Assembly: GCA_020436165.1 (NCBI GenBank)
Contig: JAGQYI010000010.1
Location: 169,968 to 233,967 of the forward strand
Direction of reading: 5' to 3'
Length of the DNA: 64,000 bases
Source of the DNA: Cyclobacteriaceae bacterium
GTDB taxonomy: Bacteria > Bacteroidota > Bacteroidia > Cytophagales > Cyclobacteriaceae
The notes beneath the pieces are model-generated. The model was not told the origin of the DNA. It searched no databases and worked only from the letters and a program-made list of their open reading frames with translations. Both the position numbers and the translations under genes were made by a program. Within the stretch, counting starts at the first letter, position 1, and each line of letters starts with the position of its first letter. Positions 26,461 through 34,612 of this stretch are shown piece after piece.

Positions 26461-27504
26461 TTATAATTCTCCCGTGGTGGTTATTTGTTGAAATTCGCTG
26501 ATGTCCGTGATGAGATCCCATGAATAGCGCACAAACATTTTCCCAGCTTCGTAGTTTTTAAATGGTTTTACCTTTTGGCCAAGTGCTATTTTAATTAATG
26601 CGGCTGGGTGGTTTTGCCCTGCGGCAGCTGCAGTGTAGATCCATGCCGGGAAACGTGGATTTACTTCCATGATGTACAGCTCGTCATCTTCGGAGCGCAT
26701 TAATTCCAGCTCAAAGCCGCCTTTCCATTTGGAGTCTTTGGCAAATTTCTTTGCCATCTCAATCAGGGCATCGTCTTCAAGCACCACACCTGACCAGCCT
26801 TTGCCTTTGTCGGTAATGTACAACTTACGAAGTGGAATGGCTCCAATCAGTTGAGTGCCATCGGCCAGACAGGTAATCACAATCTCTGTTCCTTTAATAA
26901 ACTCCTGGATAACCACAGGTAATCCCCATTTTGCGTTGAGCTTGTGGAAATAGGACTCGATCTGGCCTTTGTTGTGGGCAATGTAGGCTTCGTAGTATTT
27001 GCCTTTTACCACCATGGGGAAATCGAACTCGTCTTCCAGGTCTTCAATCTGGGCGATGCTGCTTATGAATTTGGTTTTTGGCACTTTAAATCCATGCTTT
27101 TCGCCAAATACAAACAAATGCATTTTGTCCAGAGCGGTTAGCTCTTCCATGTTTGCAATGAATGTGGCAATGCCCCAGCTTTTTAGTGTTGGTGCCAGCT
27201 TAATAAAATTGGCCAGCTCGGCATCAAAGGTTGGAATGATAGCGTCCAGCTTTTCTTTTTCATGGATGTACTCCAGGCGCGATTTAAGCTGAGCGCTTCC
27301 GGCACTTGGGTATGGTATCTGGTACGATTTATCAACAATATCGTGCATGTAGAGTCCCGGTTCCAGTGCTTCGTACGATAGTCCAATAATTCGGACGTCA
27401 AAGTCTTTACAATCGCGGAGCGAACGAATTACACCCACTCCGGGTCCGGGGCTGTCAACTGCGTTGAGTCCCGTAACCGCAATGGTTAACTTAAGCGTTT
27501 CCAT
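26461..27504 (-). CDS. ATP-grasp ligase (carbamoyl-phosphate-synthase-like/PylC-like)
   Basis: A 347-residue enzyme with an N-terminal Rossmann-like half (LTIAVTGLNAVDSPGPGVGV) and an ATP-grasp core (about 120-300). The core includes FDFPMVVKGKYYEAYIAHN, VVIQEFIKGTEIVI, a magnesium-binding FELELMRSEDDELYIMEVNP and RFPAWIY. Such enzymes ligate a carboxylate to an amine through an acyl-phosphate. The glycine-rich N-terminus and the EVNPR motif place it near PylC/CarB-type ligases; the substrate is unknown. Its first 14 bases overlap the PqqD-like gene, so the two products probably work together. Confidence 0.8.
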   Translation of the reverse strand: METLKLTIAVTGLNAVDSPGPGVGVIRSLRDCKDFDVRIIGLSYEALEPGLYMHDIVDKSYQIPYPSAGSAQLKSRLEYIHEKEKLDAIIPTFDAELANFIKLAPTLKSWGIATFIANMEELTALDKMHLFVFGEKHGFKVPKTKFISSIAQIEDLEDEFDFPMVVKGKYYEAYIAHNKGQIESYFHKLNAKWGLPVVIQEFIKGTEIVITCLADGTQLIGAIPLRKLYITDKGKGWSGVVLEDDALIEMAKKFAKDSKWKGGFELELMRSEDDELYIMEVNPRFPAWIYTAAAAGQNHPAALIKIALGQKVKPFKNYEAGKMFVRYSWDLITDISEFQQITTTGEL

Positions 27505-27742
27505 CTTCTGCTAATCTGAGTTGTCGCAGGTGTCCTAAAAAGTCATTCAGATCTTCATTAAGTGACTTTTCGTCTACTTCGTAATTTTTTAGGATTTCCC
27601 TTTTTACTTCGTCAATTGACTTATTCTCTTTTAATAGCTCGAGAATTTCAGAGGCAATTTGATTAACAGTGTATGAGTCTCCGGTTGAAGGATTAAAAAT
27701 AAACCCGGAGCTACTCACGGCAATATTCTTTTTGAGTAACAT
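27491..27742 (-). CDS. PqqD-family small protein (possible peptide-recognition domain)
   Basis: An 83-residue acidic protein with the PqqD layout: beta strands at 3-27 (IAVSSSGFIFNPSTGDSYTV), then N-x-x-A-x-x-I-L-x-L-L (28-38), an SIDEVKREILKNYEVDE helix-turn and a C-terminal helix (EDLNDFLGHLRQL). PqqD-like domains bind precursor peptides for modifying enzymes (RiPP recognition elements), and others occur in carrier or chaperone roles. It is the first gene of the operon and overlaps the ATP-grasp start. No precursor peptide gene of obvious type is seen upstream (27743-27863), so it may itself act as carrier or recruiter. Confidence 0.75.
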   Translation of the reverse strand: MLLKKNIAVSSSGFIFNPSTGDSYTVNQIASEILELLKENKSIDEVKREILKNYEVDEKSLNEDLNDFLGHLRQLRLAEDGNA

Positions 27743-27863
27743 GGCTGTTGGGTCTGGTAAAAAATAATATCAAGAGAACTATCTTCTGTTGATATTTGTC
27801 ATTAGACTTGCTAAACAGTCAAAGGTTTATTTTGCATTGCAACTATTTTTTAACTACCTCAAA

Positions 27864-28868
27864 ATGATTGAATTAAGAAGCGATACGTTTACCAAACCTA
27901 CTCCTGAAATGCTGGAAGCCATGATGCAGGCTGAAGTAGGGGATGATGTGTTTGGAGAAGATCCAACCGTTAACAAACTGGAATCAAAACTGGCCGGCAT
28001 GTTCGGTATGGATGAAGGAGTGTTCTGCCCTTCAGGCACTATGGCCAACCAAATAGGCATTCGGGTGCACACCCAACCTCAGGATGAGGTGATTTGCGAT
28101 AAATACTCGCACGTGTATTTGTACGAAGGAGGAGGTATGGCCTCCAATTCGGGCGTGCTACCTAATTTGTTGGATGGTGACCGAGGCCGTATTACGGCTA
28201 CGCAAGTGGAGGCTGCTATTAAACCTGAAGCAGATTATTTAACCACTAGCCGTTTAGTAGTTCTCGAAAACACGATGAATAAAGGTGGGGGGAGCATTTA
28301 TAATTTCTCTGAAATTCAAAAAATAAAGAAATTATGTGATGCACATGGACTGGCCATGCACTTGGATGGCGCCCGTTTATTTAATGCGTTAGTAGAAACG
28401 GGTGAAACGCCAATACAATTCGGAGAAACGTTTGACACCATTTCGGTGTGTTTATCCAAAGGATTGGGAACTCCCATAGGTTCGGTGCTTATGGGCTCGA
28501 AAACCCTAATGAAAAAAGCACGCAGGGTGCGTAAGGTGTTTGGTGGCGGTATGCGTCAAGCAGGTTATTTGGCAGCGGCCGGTATTTATGCACTGGACAA
28601 TAATGTAGAGCGATTGAAAGAAGATCATGCCCATGCAAGGGCACTAGGCGAAGCCCTGGCTCAAAAGGATTTTGTAAGTGAGGTAATGCCTGCGGATACC
28701 AACATTCTTATCTTCACCGTGGATGATGTGCAAAAACGATTGGCTCAGTTCAAGGAAAAGGGAGTGCTGGGAGTGGCCTTTGGTGAAAATCAAATTCGTT
28801 TTGTTACCCATCTTGATTTTACTGAGGATGATCTGGAGCAGACGATAAAGATTATTAAGGCTCTTTAG
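27864..28868 (+). CDS. Low-specificity L-threonine aldolase
   Basis: A PLP enzyme cleaving L-threonine or L-allo-threonine to glycine and acetaldehyde. The 334 residues begin MIELRSDTFTKPTPEML, the family's usual N-terminus, which supports ATG 27864 over the upstream TTG at 27789. Key features are GDDVFGEDPTVN, the PSGTMANQ motif, DGARLFNA and the PLP-binding Lys199 in CLSKGLGTPIGS. It is divergent from the PqqD operon and followed by a dispersed repeat. Confidence 0.92.
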   Translation: MIELRSDTFTKPTPEMLEAMMQAEVGDDVFGEDPTVNKLESKLAGMFGMDEGVFCPSGTMANQIGIRVHTQPQDEVICDKYSHVYLYEGGGMASNSGVLPNLLDGDRGRITATQVEAAIKPEADYLTTSRLVVLENTMNKGGGSIYNFSEIQKIKKLCDAHGLAMHLDGARLFNALVETGETPIQFGETFDTISVCLSKGLGTPIGSVLMGSKTLMKKARRVRKVFGGGMRQAGYLAAAGIYALDNNVERLKEDHAHARALGEALAQKDFVSEVMPADTNILIFTVDDVQKRLAQFKEKGVLGVAFGENQIRFVTHLDFTEDDLEQTIKIIKAL

Positions 28869-28882
28869 TTTTTTATACCGTC

Positions 28883-29190
28883 ATTCCCGCGAAAGCGGGA
28901 ATCTCATTATTAAACCCAGAGTTCTTCATTTTCTTTTGCTCGCCCAAAAGAAAACGAAGCAAAAGAAAAAGGCGCCACGAATAAAGTCCGCTTTCCGCTC
29001 TCAACGCTCAAACCCGCCCCTATGGCTTACCTCCCTTTGCCTCCAAGCAGACCGCGCTATTCGTGGACGTCCCCGCTCCTTACAATTTATTCAATTAGAC
29101 CTTGAGGAAATTTTTGCTTATTTTCTCAGAGCCTTGACCTTTTTTGTTTCGTTTTTTGGATCAAGCCAAAAAATGAAAAAGATGAATAGG
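28883..29190. repeat. Dispersed palindromic repeat cluster
   Basis: This region opens with a perfect hairpin ATTCCCGC-GAAA-GCGGGAAT (28883-28902). It continues with a composite repeat containing TTTCTTTTGC...GCAAAAGAAA inverted arms (about 28929-28972) and a later TTTTTTGTTTCGTTTTTTGG block near 29140. Such blocks recur in Bacteroidota genomes. The apparent 85-codon frame 28936-29193 is a by-product. Nothing else is seen between the threonine aldolase and DUF4279 genes. Confidence 0.6.
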
Positions 29191-29194
29191 TAGA

Positions 29195-29620
29195 CTATTC
29201 CTCTTGAAGAACATAAAAATCAATATCGAGGCTTAGACCACATTTATTTAAAATTTCAATTTGATTTTTATTTAAATGCAATCCTGGATTAACACCTTCA
29301 TAAACATATTGAACGACACCAAACTCAGCATGACATTTATCTGAAATTGATTTTATTTCATTAATTCTCGGGGTCACAATTGTTTCTATAAACTCTTTGA
29401 TTAGTTCTCCAATACTGTTATTAGTAATTCGCGAGACCCCAAATCCCCAATAAGAGTTATTCCTTATCAAAGCTTTTTCTTTGCCTATTGGCCCAACCGT
29501 GTAAGTTTCACCTTTCTTCCAAAAGCCTGTTGGTTCGATATCTAAAGTTTTCGATATACTCTGGTGAGAAATCTCAAAATCAAAAAACTTAATCTCAACA
29601 ATTTGTTCGTCCTTCTTCAT
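29195..29620 (-). CDS. DUF4279 domain-containing protein
   Basis: A 141-residue soluble protein with the DUF4279 pattern: an N-terminal strand pair (IVEIKFFDFEISHQSISKTL), IEPTGFWKKGE, then NSYWGFGV and a C-terminal strand LDIDFYVL. Members are found as single domains in many bacteria and their function is not known. It ends next to the repeat cluster and starts 12 bp after queD on the same strand. A shared transcript is possible, but the function need not be related. Confidence 0.8.
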   Translation of the reverse strand: MKKDEQIVEIKFFDFEISHQSISKTLDIEPTGFWKKGETYTVGPIGKEKALIRNNSYWGFGVSRITNNSIGELIKEFIETIVTPRINEIKSISDKCHAEFGVVQYVYEGVNPGLHLNKNQIEILNKCGLSLDIDFYVLQEE

Positions 29621-29632
29621 AAAAGGGTTAAA

Positions 29633-30163
29633 CTATTCAAAGTAAATCGCACCAGCCTTACTGGTTTCCCAAAACTCTACTTTTGAGCAGCGAACGCCTT
29701 TAGGTAAGTGCTTGTTCACCACACCAAACAGCCATTTGCTAATATTTTCGGCAGTAGGCACAAAGTTGATTAGCACAATACCACCATACAATTCCATTTC
29801 AATTTCGGTAAGGTGGGCGCCTCCATCAGGAATAGAATAGGGAGCATCTTTTAATTCCAGAATGGAATCTTCCACTTTAGCGTGAGGAAGTAATGCAGGC
29901 AGCATGGGGTCACTTATATCCATCAGGGTTTTGTGGTCCATTACGCGGTCGAGCCAGTTGCTAAAGGCTTTGAGGTGCTTAAAGTCGGTAACCATTCCAT
30001 TTACCAGTTTGTCCGATTCGAGATAAACCACCACTTTGTAATTATGACCATGCAAATGCCTGCAGGTACACGAAGTGGTGTCAGCAAATGCCTCTTCCAA
30101 ATTCTGGTTCCACACCCGGTGACCAAAACAACCGTAAAACTCTTTATAGATTATATGCCCCAT
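29633..30163 (-). CDS. queD: 6-carboxy-tetrahydropterin synthase family protein (QueD/PTPS)
   Basis: The 176 residues form a T-fold enzyme of the 6-pyruvoyl-tetrahydropterin synthase family, which acts in queuosine/7-deazaguanine or pterin synthesis. Zinc ligands are the His of CFGHRVW and the two of HLHGHNY. The catalytic Cys is in CRHLHGH (C-x-x-L-H-G-H). A C-terminal Glu is present in KVEFWETSKAG. It is longer than E. coli QueD (about 120) owing to a loop insertion and a longer middle section. No queC or queE gene is nearby. Confidence 0.88.
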   Translation of the reverse strand: MGHIIYKEFYGCFGHRVWNQNLEEAFADTTSCTCRHLHGHNYKVVVYLESDKLVNGMVTDFKHLKAFSNWLDRVMDHKTLMDISDPMLPALLPHAKVEDSILELKDAPYSIPDGGAHLTEIEMELYGGIVLINFVPTAENISKWLFGVVNKHLPKGVRCSKVEFWETSKAGAIYFE

Positions 30164-30263
30164 GGAAATAATTTCTGCAAAGTTAATTGAAAAAGGTGCA
30201 ATTGAGGTGATTAATAATCGCAGCTAAAAAGCTATTATTACAAAATCCCAAAAACTGTAACCT

Positions 30264-30710
30264 ATGAAAAGCAAACTATTTGTATTGGTCCTTGTATTTG
30301 TTGTTGGTCATGCATCGGCTCAAAGTCCAAAGGGTAAAATAAAAGCTAAAGACTTAGTTGGCACCCAATGGACCGCTGTAGAAATTTGGAATGTCTCCCA
30401 TTATGATGGAGCCGAAGATATACTAGTTTCAAGGGAAGATTTTGGGGAATGGGCGGCATTTGTAGAGATTGATTTTAAAAGTGAAACAGAATTAGTAGGT
30501 ACCCAGCTGGATGGTAAAACGTATAAGTGCCCTTATCAGCTAAAGAAAAAAATGCTTTCTTATACACATATCTTTAATCCAGATACCCAATATGCCGCCG
30601 AGGTGTATGTGGAGGCAAAATTGAATATGGTTTCTTCAACCCAATTTACTATGGAAGCAGACTTTTGTCAAGATGGCTGTGTTTACAGGATAGAGTACGA
30701 AAAGGAATAA
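30264..30710 (+). CDS. Secreted hypothetical protein
   Basis: A 148-residue protein with a signal peptide (MKSKLFVLVLVFVVGHASAQ). The mature part is a likely small beta-barrel or lipocalin-like fold (DLVGTQWTAVEIWNVSHYD, KTYKCPYQLKKKMLSYTHIF), with a Cys pair near the C-terminus (FCQDGCVYRIEYE). No family is recognised. It is monocistronic, followed by about 400 bases of repeats. Confidence 0.6.
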   Translation: MKSKLFVLVLVFVVGHASAQSPKGKIKAKDLVGTQWTAVEIWNVSHYDGAEDILVSREDFGEWAAFVEIDFKSETELVGTQLDGKTYKCPYQLKKKMLSYTHIFNPDTQYAAEVYVEAKLNMVSSTQFTMEADFCQDGCVYRIEYEKE

Positions 30711-30764
30711 GTATGAAAAGTTTTTTGGCAGTAGTTTTAGTCGTTTCATTTAATACTGTGCTTG

Positions 30765-30829
30765 TGCGCGTTTAGCGTAGTGTAACGTGTGCAAAAAAGA
30801 TAATTGGCACGCGTTAAGAAACGCGTACA
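30765..30829. repeat. Dispersed repeat, GCGCGTTTAGCG family, copy 1
   Basis: The segment GCGCGTTTAGCGTAGTGTAA, followed by a GTGTGCA tract and an inverted ACGCGTTAAGAAACGCGT end, is a close relative of the sequence at 49305-49372. The two copies are 18.5 kb apart, and the second adjoins a REP-transposase remnant. Confidence 0.65.
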
Positions 30830-30894
30830 GGCTGACTATTTGTTTAATCTGAAAAGATGCAATTTAGGTTAAGTAATAAAAAGTAATCATTGTA

Positions 30895-30956
30895 GTCATT
30901 CTGAACTTGTTTCAGAATCTAAGAGTTAAGATGCTGAATTTAATTCAGCATGACGT
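30895..30956. repeat. Dispersed double hairpin (CATTCTGAAC family), copy 1
   Basis: Two adjacent hairpins: ATTCTGAAC...TTCAGAAT, then a nearly perfect palindrome TGCTGAATT-T-AATTCAGCA. A related pair, in the same order, is at 49750-49827. These are typical intergenic palindromes of the phylum. Confidence 0.65.
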
Positions 30957-30973
30957 TATATCAGAAGTTATTG

Positions 30974-31006
30974 TGACAAAAAAGCTCTCGGAGAGTGAGA
31001 GCTTTT
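30974..31006 (-). terminator. Terminator downstream of the 31111-31851 gene
   Basis: A perfect 10-bp stem AAAAGCTCTC (30980-30989) / GAGAGCTTTT (30997-31006) with a 7-base loop. On the minus strand it is followed by six T, so it should stop transcripts from the 246-residue secreted-protein gene. Confidence 0.7.
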
Positions 31007-31060
31007 GATGGGATTAAACCTGTTTCGCTAAAGCTATAGAGGGTGATAGTGCAAAATACT

Positions 31061-31108
31061 CCAGAAAGCTTTCGGGAAACCGGTGGCCTTTTGACCGCCA
31101 GTCAAATG
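31061..31108 (-). pseudogene. tRNA-Ala fragment joined to a palindrome
   Basis: Bases 31079-31106 match 28 consecutive positions of the intact tRNA-Ala gene (anticodon arm and T-arm edge, ACCGGTGGCCTTTTGAC...CAGTCAAA) with one difference. A palindrome CCAGAAAGCTTTCGGG (31061-31076) is fused directly where the T-loop should continue. It lies 3.2 kb from the tRNA. Confidence 0.6.
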
Positions 31109-31110
31109 AG

Positions 31111-31851
31111 TTATGAATTGTTATAATCTTCTACCATTCTGGTAAAAGCTTCTAACGTATCTTGCTGGAAGCTGGATTCAAAAACAGGTCCTTTTGTAAA
31201 AAGGTTTCTAAAACCATATTTATTTTTAGCATAATTCATTAAAACAGTTTTATTATCGCCTACAAGAGACTTGATATTGATGGTAGACATATTTTTTGCC
31301 TCTTCTCCTTCTTTCTGCGAAAGAATCTCAAAGTTGTTTTCCTGCCATTTTACATAATCAGCATCATTAACTTTCATCCGATCAGGTAAGTAGGGTGAAA
31401 CAATGCCCTGGGTATGGTGGTACTTTTTAAAAACAGTAATCTTTCCTTCCGTAACAACTTCTAAGAGAAGCTTTTTAGGAATCTGATCTTGTTTTCTTTT
31501 CGCAAATAGATTGACATATCTTGCCTGTTTGAATTTTTTGCCATTCTCAAGAGTAAAACTTTGTACATCGTTGGCGTCATATACTACGTCTTCAACTTTT
31601 TCGCCCGCGGTGTAGGCCTCATAGGCTTTCTCATCAATCAGGTTAACCCTTTTTTGAAATTCCTGAGGATTCATCATATCCATATAGATGTATCCTTCAA
31701 CTTTGTCGCCATTTTCAAGGGTTACTGTACCTTTTTCATATTTGCCTACTGAACTCGGTGTTCTTAATTGTGCTTTTGTCATGTTAAATGTCAGGCTCAA
31801 AAGCACTATTAGCATTAATGTAATAGTTAAATTTTGTTTTGCTGTTTTCAT
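31111..31851 (-). CDS. Secreted hypothetical protein
   Basis: A 246-residue protein with a signal peptide (about 1-28, ending NMTKAQ). Residues 40-160 are strand-rich (GTVTLENGDKVEGYIYMDM, DVQSFTLENGKKFKQARYVN), and a helical C-terminal third ends FTRMVEDYNNS. The opening strands resemble a short repeated beta fold found in Bacteroidota secreted proteins, but no family is recognised. An upstream frame on the same strand ends at its start codon (ATGA overlap), suggesting it was once a downstream operon gene. Confidence 0.6.
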   Translation of the reverse strand: MKTAKQNLTITLMLIVLLSLTFNMTKAQLRTPSSVGKYEKGTVTLENGDKVEGYIYMDMMNPQEFQKRVNLIDEKAYEAYTAGEKVEDVVYDANDVQSFTLENGKKFKQARYVNLFAKRKQDQIPKKLLLEVVTEGKITVFKKYHHTQGIVSPYLPDRMKVNDADYVKWQENNFEILSQKEGEEAKNMSTINIKSLVGDNKTVLMNYAKNKYGFRNLFTKGPVFESSFQQDTLEAFTRMVEDYNNS

Positions 31852-31997
31852 AATTTGCTTTTGTTTATTTTGATTTTACTTCCTAGAACAAAGCCCGTAC
31901 CAAAATTGGTGCTGGCAGCTTGCGCATCGTAATAAAACGGCCTTGTATCTCTGGTTTTGAGTATCAATTTACAAAAAAATTGGCTAACTATTGAGTA
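31848..31997 (-). pseudogene. Possible 3' remnant of a lost upstream gene
   Basis: An open minus-strand frame of 49 codons without a start codon reads ILKTRDTRPFYYDAQAAS, then TNFGTGFVLGSKIKI, and stops at 31848-31850, overlapping the ATG of the next gene by four bases. The composition looks like a secreted or barrel protein. It occupies part of a 340-base gap in which nothing else is evident. Confidence 0.35.
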
Positions 31998-32191
31998 CTA
32001 GGAACTTTGTTCATGGTGTTTTCCCTTCAATATACCTATACCATAATAGAGTTTAAATAAGCCACTTTGTTAGTGCGTGTTTAACAAAGTAATTGGTTTA
32101 AAATGTTATGCATTGATCATCCCTTAAGTTGTTCTTAGTGTTTCATTAAGACCAGTTTTTTAGGGCGTAGCGAGATTGGAATAAATACCAG

Positions 32192-33442
32192 TTAATGCTG
32201 ATATTCGATATATTCATAGATATAAGAAGAAATTAGTTCGCCATTACGGTAGAACTCTGACTTAATTAACTCATCTTTCGAATTATAGAAATACTTTTCT
32301 TCACCAATTATGTGCCAGCCTTCCCATGTTTCACGCATGTACTTTTCATTTAAAATATTGCCATTTTCATTATACTCATATTCGTCTTTGGAATGTGATC
32401 CATTAAAATGCTCAATTAGATTTCCATTTGAATTAAAGATTTTTTTCTCAATTCGTTTAGTAGAATCAATGGGAATTATTGTTTGAAATGAGATAACACC
32501 ATTTTTGTATTCCTTTATTTCTTTGAATTCATTATTGGTAGATGTTTTGGTTAGAAGTTCTCCCTTCTCATTGTAGGTGTAGCTATAATTTATTTTTTCT
32601 CCATACTCATTAATTAAAGAAACAGGTAAGTTACTAGAATATTGAATGTTGGAAGTCCATATTGATTCTTCCATGGTAAGACCTAAATAAATATTGACCG
32701 AATCAGGCAAATCAAATTCATTTAGATAAGTTCTTTTGTAAGTAAATTTATTTGCCGTCATTATACCTGCATCTTCTATCAAGTTACCTTTAACATCAAA
32801 GTATTTACTTCTTTTATATAATGGAAAATATTCGCTGTAAGTCTCAATTCGTGTACTTCCATCTACATAAAAGTATTTGGTTTCGCTAAGAAATTTATCA
32901 TCATGTGTTACATCATATTTCAACTGCGCTTTTAAGAGTTTCGGATAACCCCTTTCAGTAGCAGGATAATGTGGATTGGGTATTTCAATTTGAAATGTAT
33001 CTTTTAAAAGATGTAGGGCATATATGTCTAATATTATGAATTTCCATTTGTTGTAATCAGGTGCCCTCGAAATACCCATTGCTTTTCGTCTTATTTTATA
33101 ATTTTCACTTGGCGTTGAAACAAGTGATTCAAAATGAATAACTGAATAATGAACAGAGTTTTTCTCTTGTGGAACGGAAGCAGATACTATCTTAGTAAGG
33201 CTCATTTTGATATTTTTGCTTTTAGCAATTTCCTCTAAAGAATCTACTAATGATATGTATAAATCAGATTTAGCTATCTCTGGCAATGTGAGTCTAAATT
33301 CTTTTTCTCTATCTCCTGCATAAGCCGCTTCAATATATTCTGTAAAAGCTTTTTTAATTTCTTTCACTTCTAAGCCAGCCTGGCAAATTCCTACATTTTG
33401 TATGAAAAGGAAGATTATTAAAAATGAAAATTGCTTAGACAT
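32192..33442 (-). CDS. Secreted protein with YD/RHS-like repeat strands
   Basis: This 416-residue protein has a signal peptide (ending VGICQAG). An alpha-helical N-terminal domain (about 25-150; EYIEAAYAGDREKEFRLTLP) precedes tandem beta strands rich in Y-x-x-x-G-x-L-I/T (YTYNEKGELLTKTSTNNEF, NSNGNLIEHFNG, YEYNENGNILNEKY, YFYNSKDELIKSEFYRNGEL). These are like the short YD-type repeats of RHS or MORN-like antitoxin proteins. The function is unknown. AT content is higher than in neighbouring housekeeping genes, which suits an accessory gene. Confidence 0.6.
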   Translation of the reverse strand: MSKQFSFLIIFLFIQNVGICQAGLEVKEIKKAFTEYIEAAYAGDREKEFRLTLPEIAKSDLYISLVDSLEEIAKSKNIKMSLTKIVSASVPQEKNSVHYSVIHFESLVSTPSENYKIRRKAMGISRAPDYNKWKFIILDIYALHLLKDTFQIEIPNPHYPATERGYPKLLKAQLKYDVTHDDKFLSETKYFYVDGSTRIETYSEYFPLYKRSKYFDVKGNLIEDAGIMTANKFTYKRTYLNEFDLPDSVNIYLGLTMEESIWTSNIQYSSNLPVSLINEYGEKINYSYTYNEKGELLTKTSTNNEFKEIKEYKNGVISFQTIIPIDSTKRIEKKIFNSNGNLIEHFNGSHSKDEYEYNENGNILNEKYMRETWEGWHIIGEEKYFYNSKDELIKSEFYRNGELISSYIYEYIEYQH

Positions 33443-33619
33443 ATTAATTATAGATAAATCTTGGTTATAGTCAGTAGAAATTAGAATGCACTACTCTTGC
33501 CTCTTACTTATAGCCATACATTATTTTAAATTTATTAGTTGTGGCTGATAAATGCTCTATGAAATATCCTGACTGATTAACCCTCACTTATTTAAAGGTA
33601 TTACATGATGGAAATTCTT

Positions 33620-34171
33620 TTATTCCCAAATGAATTCAAGGTCAAAATAGTAATTATCCCTATCCGAGCTATCTATATAAATTTTTGTTGACTTTTTATC
33701 GGCCAAAAGAAACTCTAAAGTCGTTTGTTCCTTGTTTAATAATGGACTGTAGAAGGTCACTGACTCCCCTTTATAGTCCGTATTAAAAACTATAACACTT
33801 TGATTTACCGTATTATACTCTGTATTGTCGTGACTCACCAGTGCATCAAGTGCCATATACTTAGATGTGTAGGAATAACCTTTTTCGATCTCTTCACGGT
33901 ACGCATTTGATTTGATTTCGCATTGATCAAAATTAACCTCAACTGCAGTTCCGCTCGCTTTTAGCTCTTTTCTCCATTGATCAAATTCTGCAAAAGCAGT
34001 GTTCTCTTCTCTTTTATTCAGGAATTTAAGCAAATAGAATCCTATTCCTGCCATTATTCCACCTACTACTAAAAAATACAGATTATAGTTGGCTACCTTA
34101 AAACCTAAAAAAAAAGTGATTCCACCAATTACGAGTAGCCCCGTCCCAAGAAGTTTTGTAAATTTCATCAT
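33620..34171 (-). CDS. Hypothetical membrane protein with two N-terminal helices
   Basis: The 183 residues begin with two hydrophobic helices separated by a short turn (about 8-26, FTKLLGTGLLVIGGITFFLG, and 31-50, YFLVVGGIMAGIGFYLLKFL). A soluble domain (about 60-183) of alternating strands follows, ending YFDLEFIWE. No family is recognised. It is the first gene on the minus strand after the tRNA terminator and seems monocistronic. Confidence 0.55.
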   Translation of the reverse strand: MMKFTKLLGTGLLVIGGITFFLGFKVANYNLYFLVVGGIMAGIGFYLLKFLNKREENTAFAEFDQWRKELKASGTAVEVNFDQCEIKSNAYREEIEKGYSYTSKYMALDALVSHDNTEYNTVNQSVIVFNTDYKGESVTFYSPLLNKEQTTLEFLLADKKSTKIYIDSSDRDNYYFDLEFIWE

Positions 34172-34305
34172 CGTAAATTTAATCTTTTAACCTAAATGGT
34201 ATATTAACAGTATTTACATGTATGCCTTCATAAAGGTATTTAAATATTGAATTTAATAAAGTTAGGAATAAATTATACTTATCGAGTATTAATTAAATAA
34301 ATTGA

Positions 34306-34334
34306 AACAAAAAAGCCCACAGCAAGTGGGCTTT
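34306..34334 (-). terminator. Rho-independent terminator of tRNA-Ala
   Basis: The arms AAAGCCCAC (34312-34320) and GTGGGCTTT (34326-34334) form a perfect 9-bp stem. On the minus strand it is followed by a T run (TTTTTTGTTTC). It begins directly after the tRNA 3' end. Confidence 0.85.
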
Positions 34335-34335
34335 G

Positions 34336-34409
34336 TGGAGAATACCGGATTCGAACCGGTGGCCTTTTGACTGCCAGTCAAACGCTCTAGCCAACTGAGC
34401 TAATCCCCC
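34336..34409 (-). tRNA. tRNA-Ala (anticodon GGC)
   Basis: On the minus strand the gene starts GGGGGATTAGCTCAG and folds into a cloverleaf. The acceptor stem GGGGGAT/ATTCTCC contains two G-U pairs. The anticodon stem-loop TTTGA-CTGGCAG-TCAAA gives anticodon GGC, and the T arm is ACCGG-TTCGAAT-CCGGT. The discriminator base is A and CCA is not encoded. The terminator follows immediately. Two or more decayed copies lie just upstream (34411-34833). Confidence 0.95.
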
Positions 34410-34410
34410 A

Positions 34411-34612
34411 GATAAATGAATGCTTTGTTTAAAGCACGCATATTTTTAGTTTAGGAATAAAGTTGACCTCTTGCCAACTGCCCCGATAGTAATCGGGGAA
34501 TCCCCCAGAATATATTTATGTTCCGTATGAACAAGTGAGGAACCATGGCCTTCCCGAAGCTAGTTCGGAACGCTCTAGCCTCCCGATAGCTATCGGGTGA
34601 GCTAATTCCCCA
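34411..34612 (-). repeat. Tandem unit 1: tRNA-Ala leader plus palindrome-disrupted tRNA remnants
   Basis: The unit repeats at 34613 with a period of 202 bases and few differences. At 34471-34509 it has GCCAACTG + CCCCGATAGTAATCGGGG + AATCCCCC, which is the tRNA 5' region with AGCT replaced by a palindrome. At 34539-34612 the tRNA order GAACC.TGGCCTT / AACGCTCTAGCC / GAGCTAAT.CCCC is broken by CCGAAGCTAGTTCGG in place of the anticodon loop and by CCCGATAGCTATCGGG in the D arm. It is not functional as a tRNA. Confidence 0.75.

Noticed and set aside
28883..28902. Hairpin after the threonine aldolase as a terminator
   Set aside because: The stem is perfect, but no T run follows on either strand, and the same palindrome type is a dispersed repeat.
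28936..29193. Plus-strand ORF of 85 codons after the threonine aldolase gene
   Set aside because: It is read through a dispersed repeat with inverted TTTCTTTTGC arms. Its Lys/Gln-rich and Arg-rich composition is that of the repeat, not of a protein.
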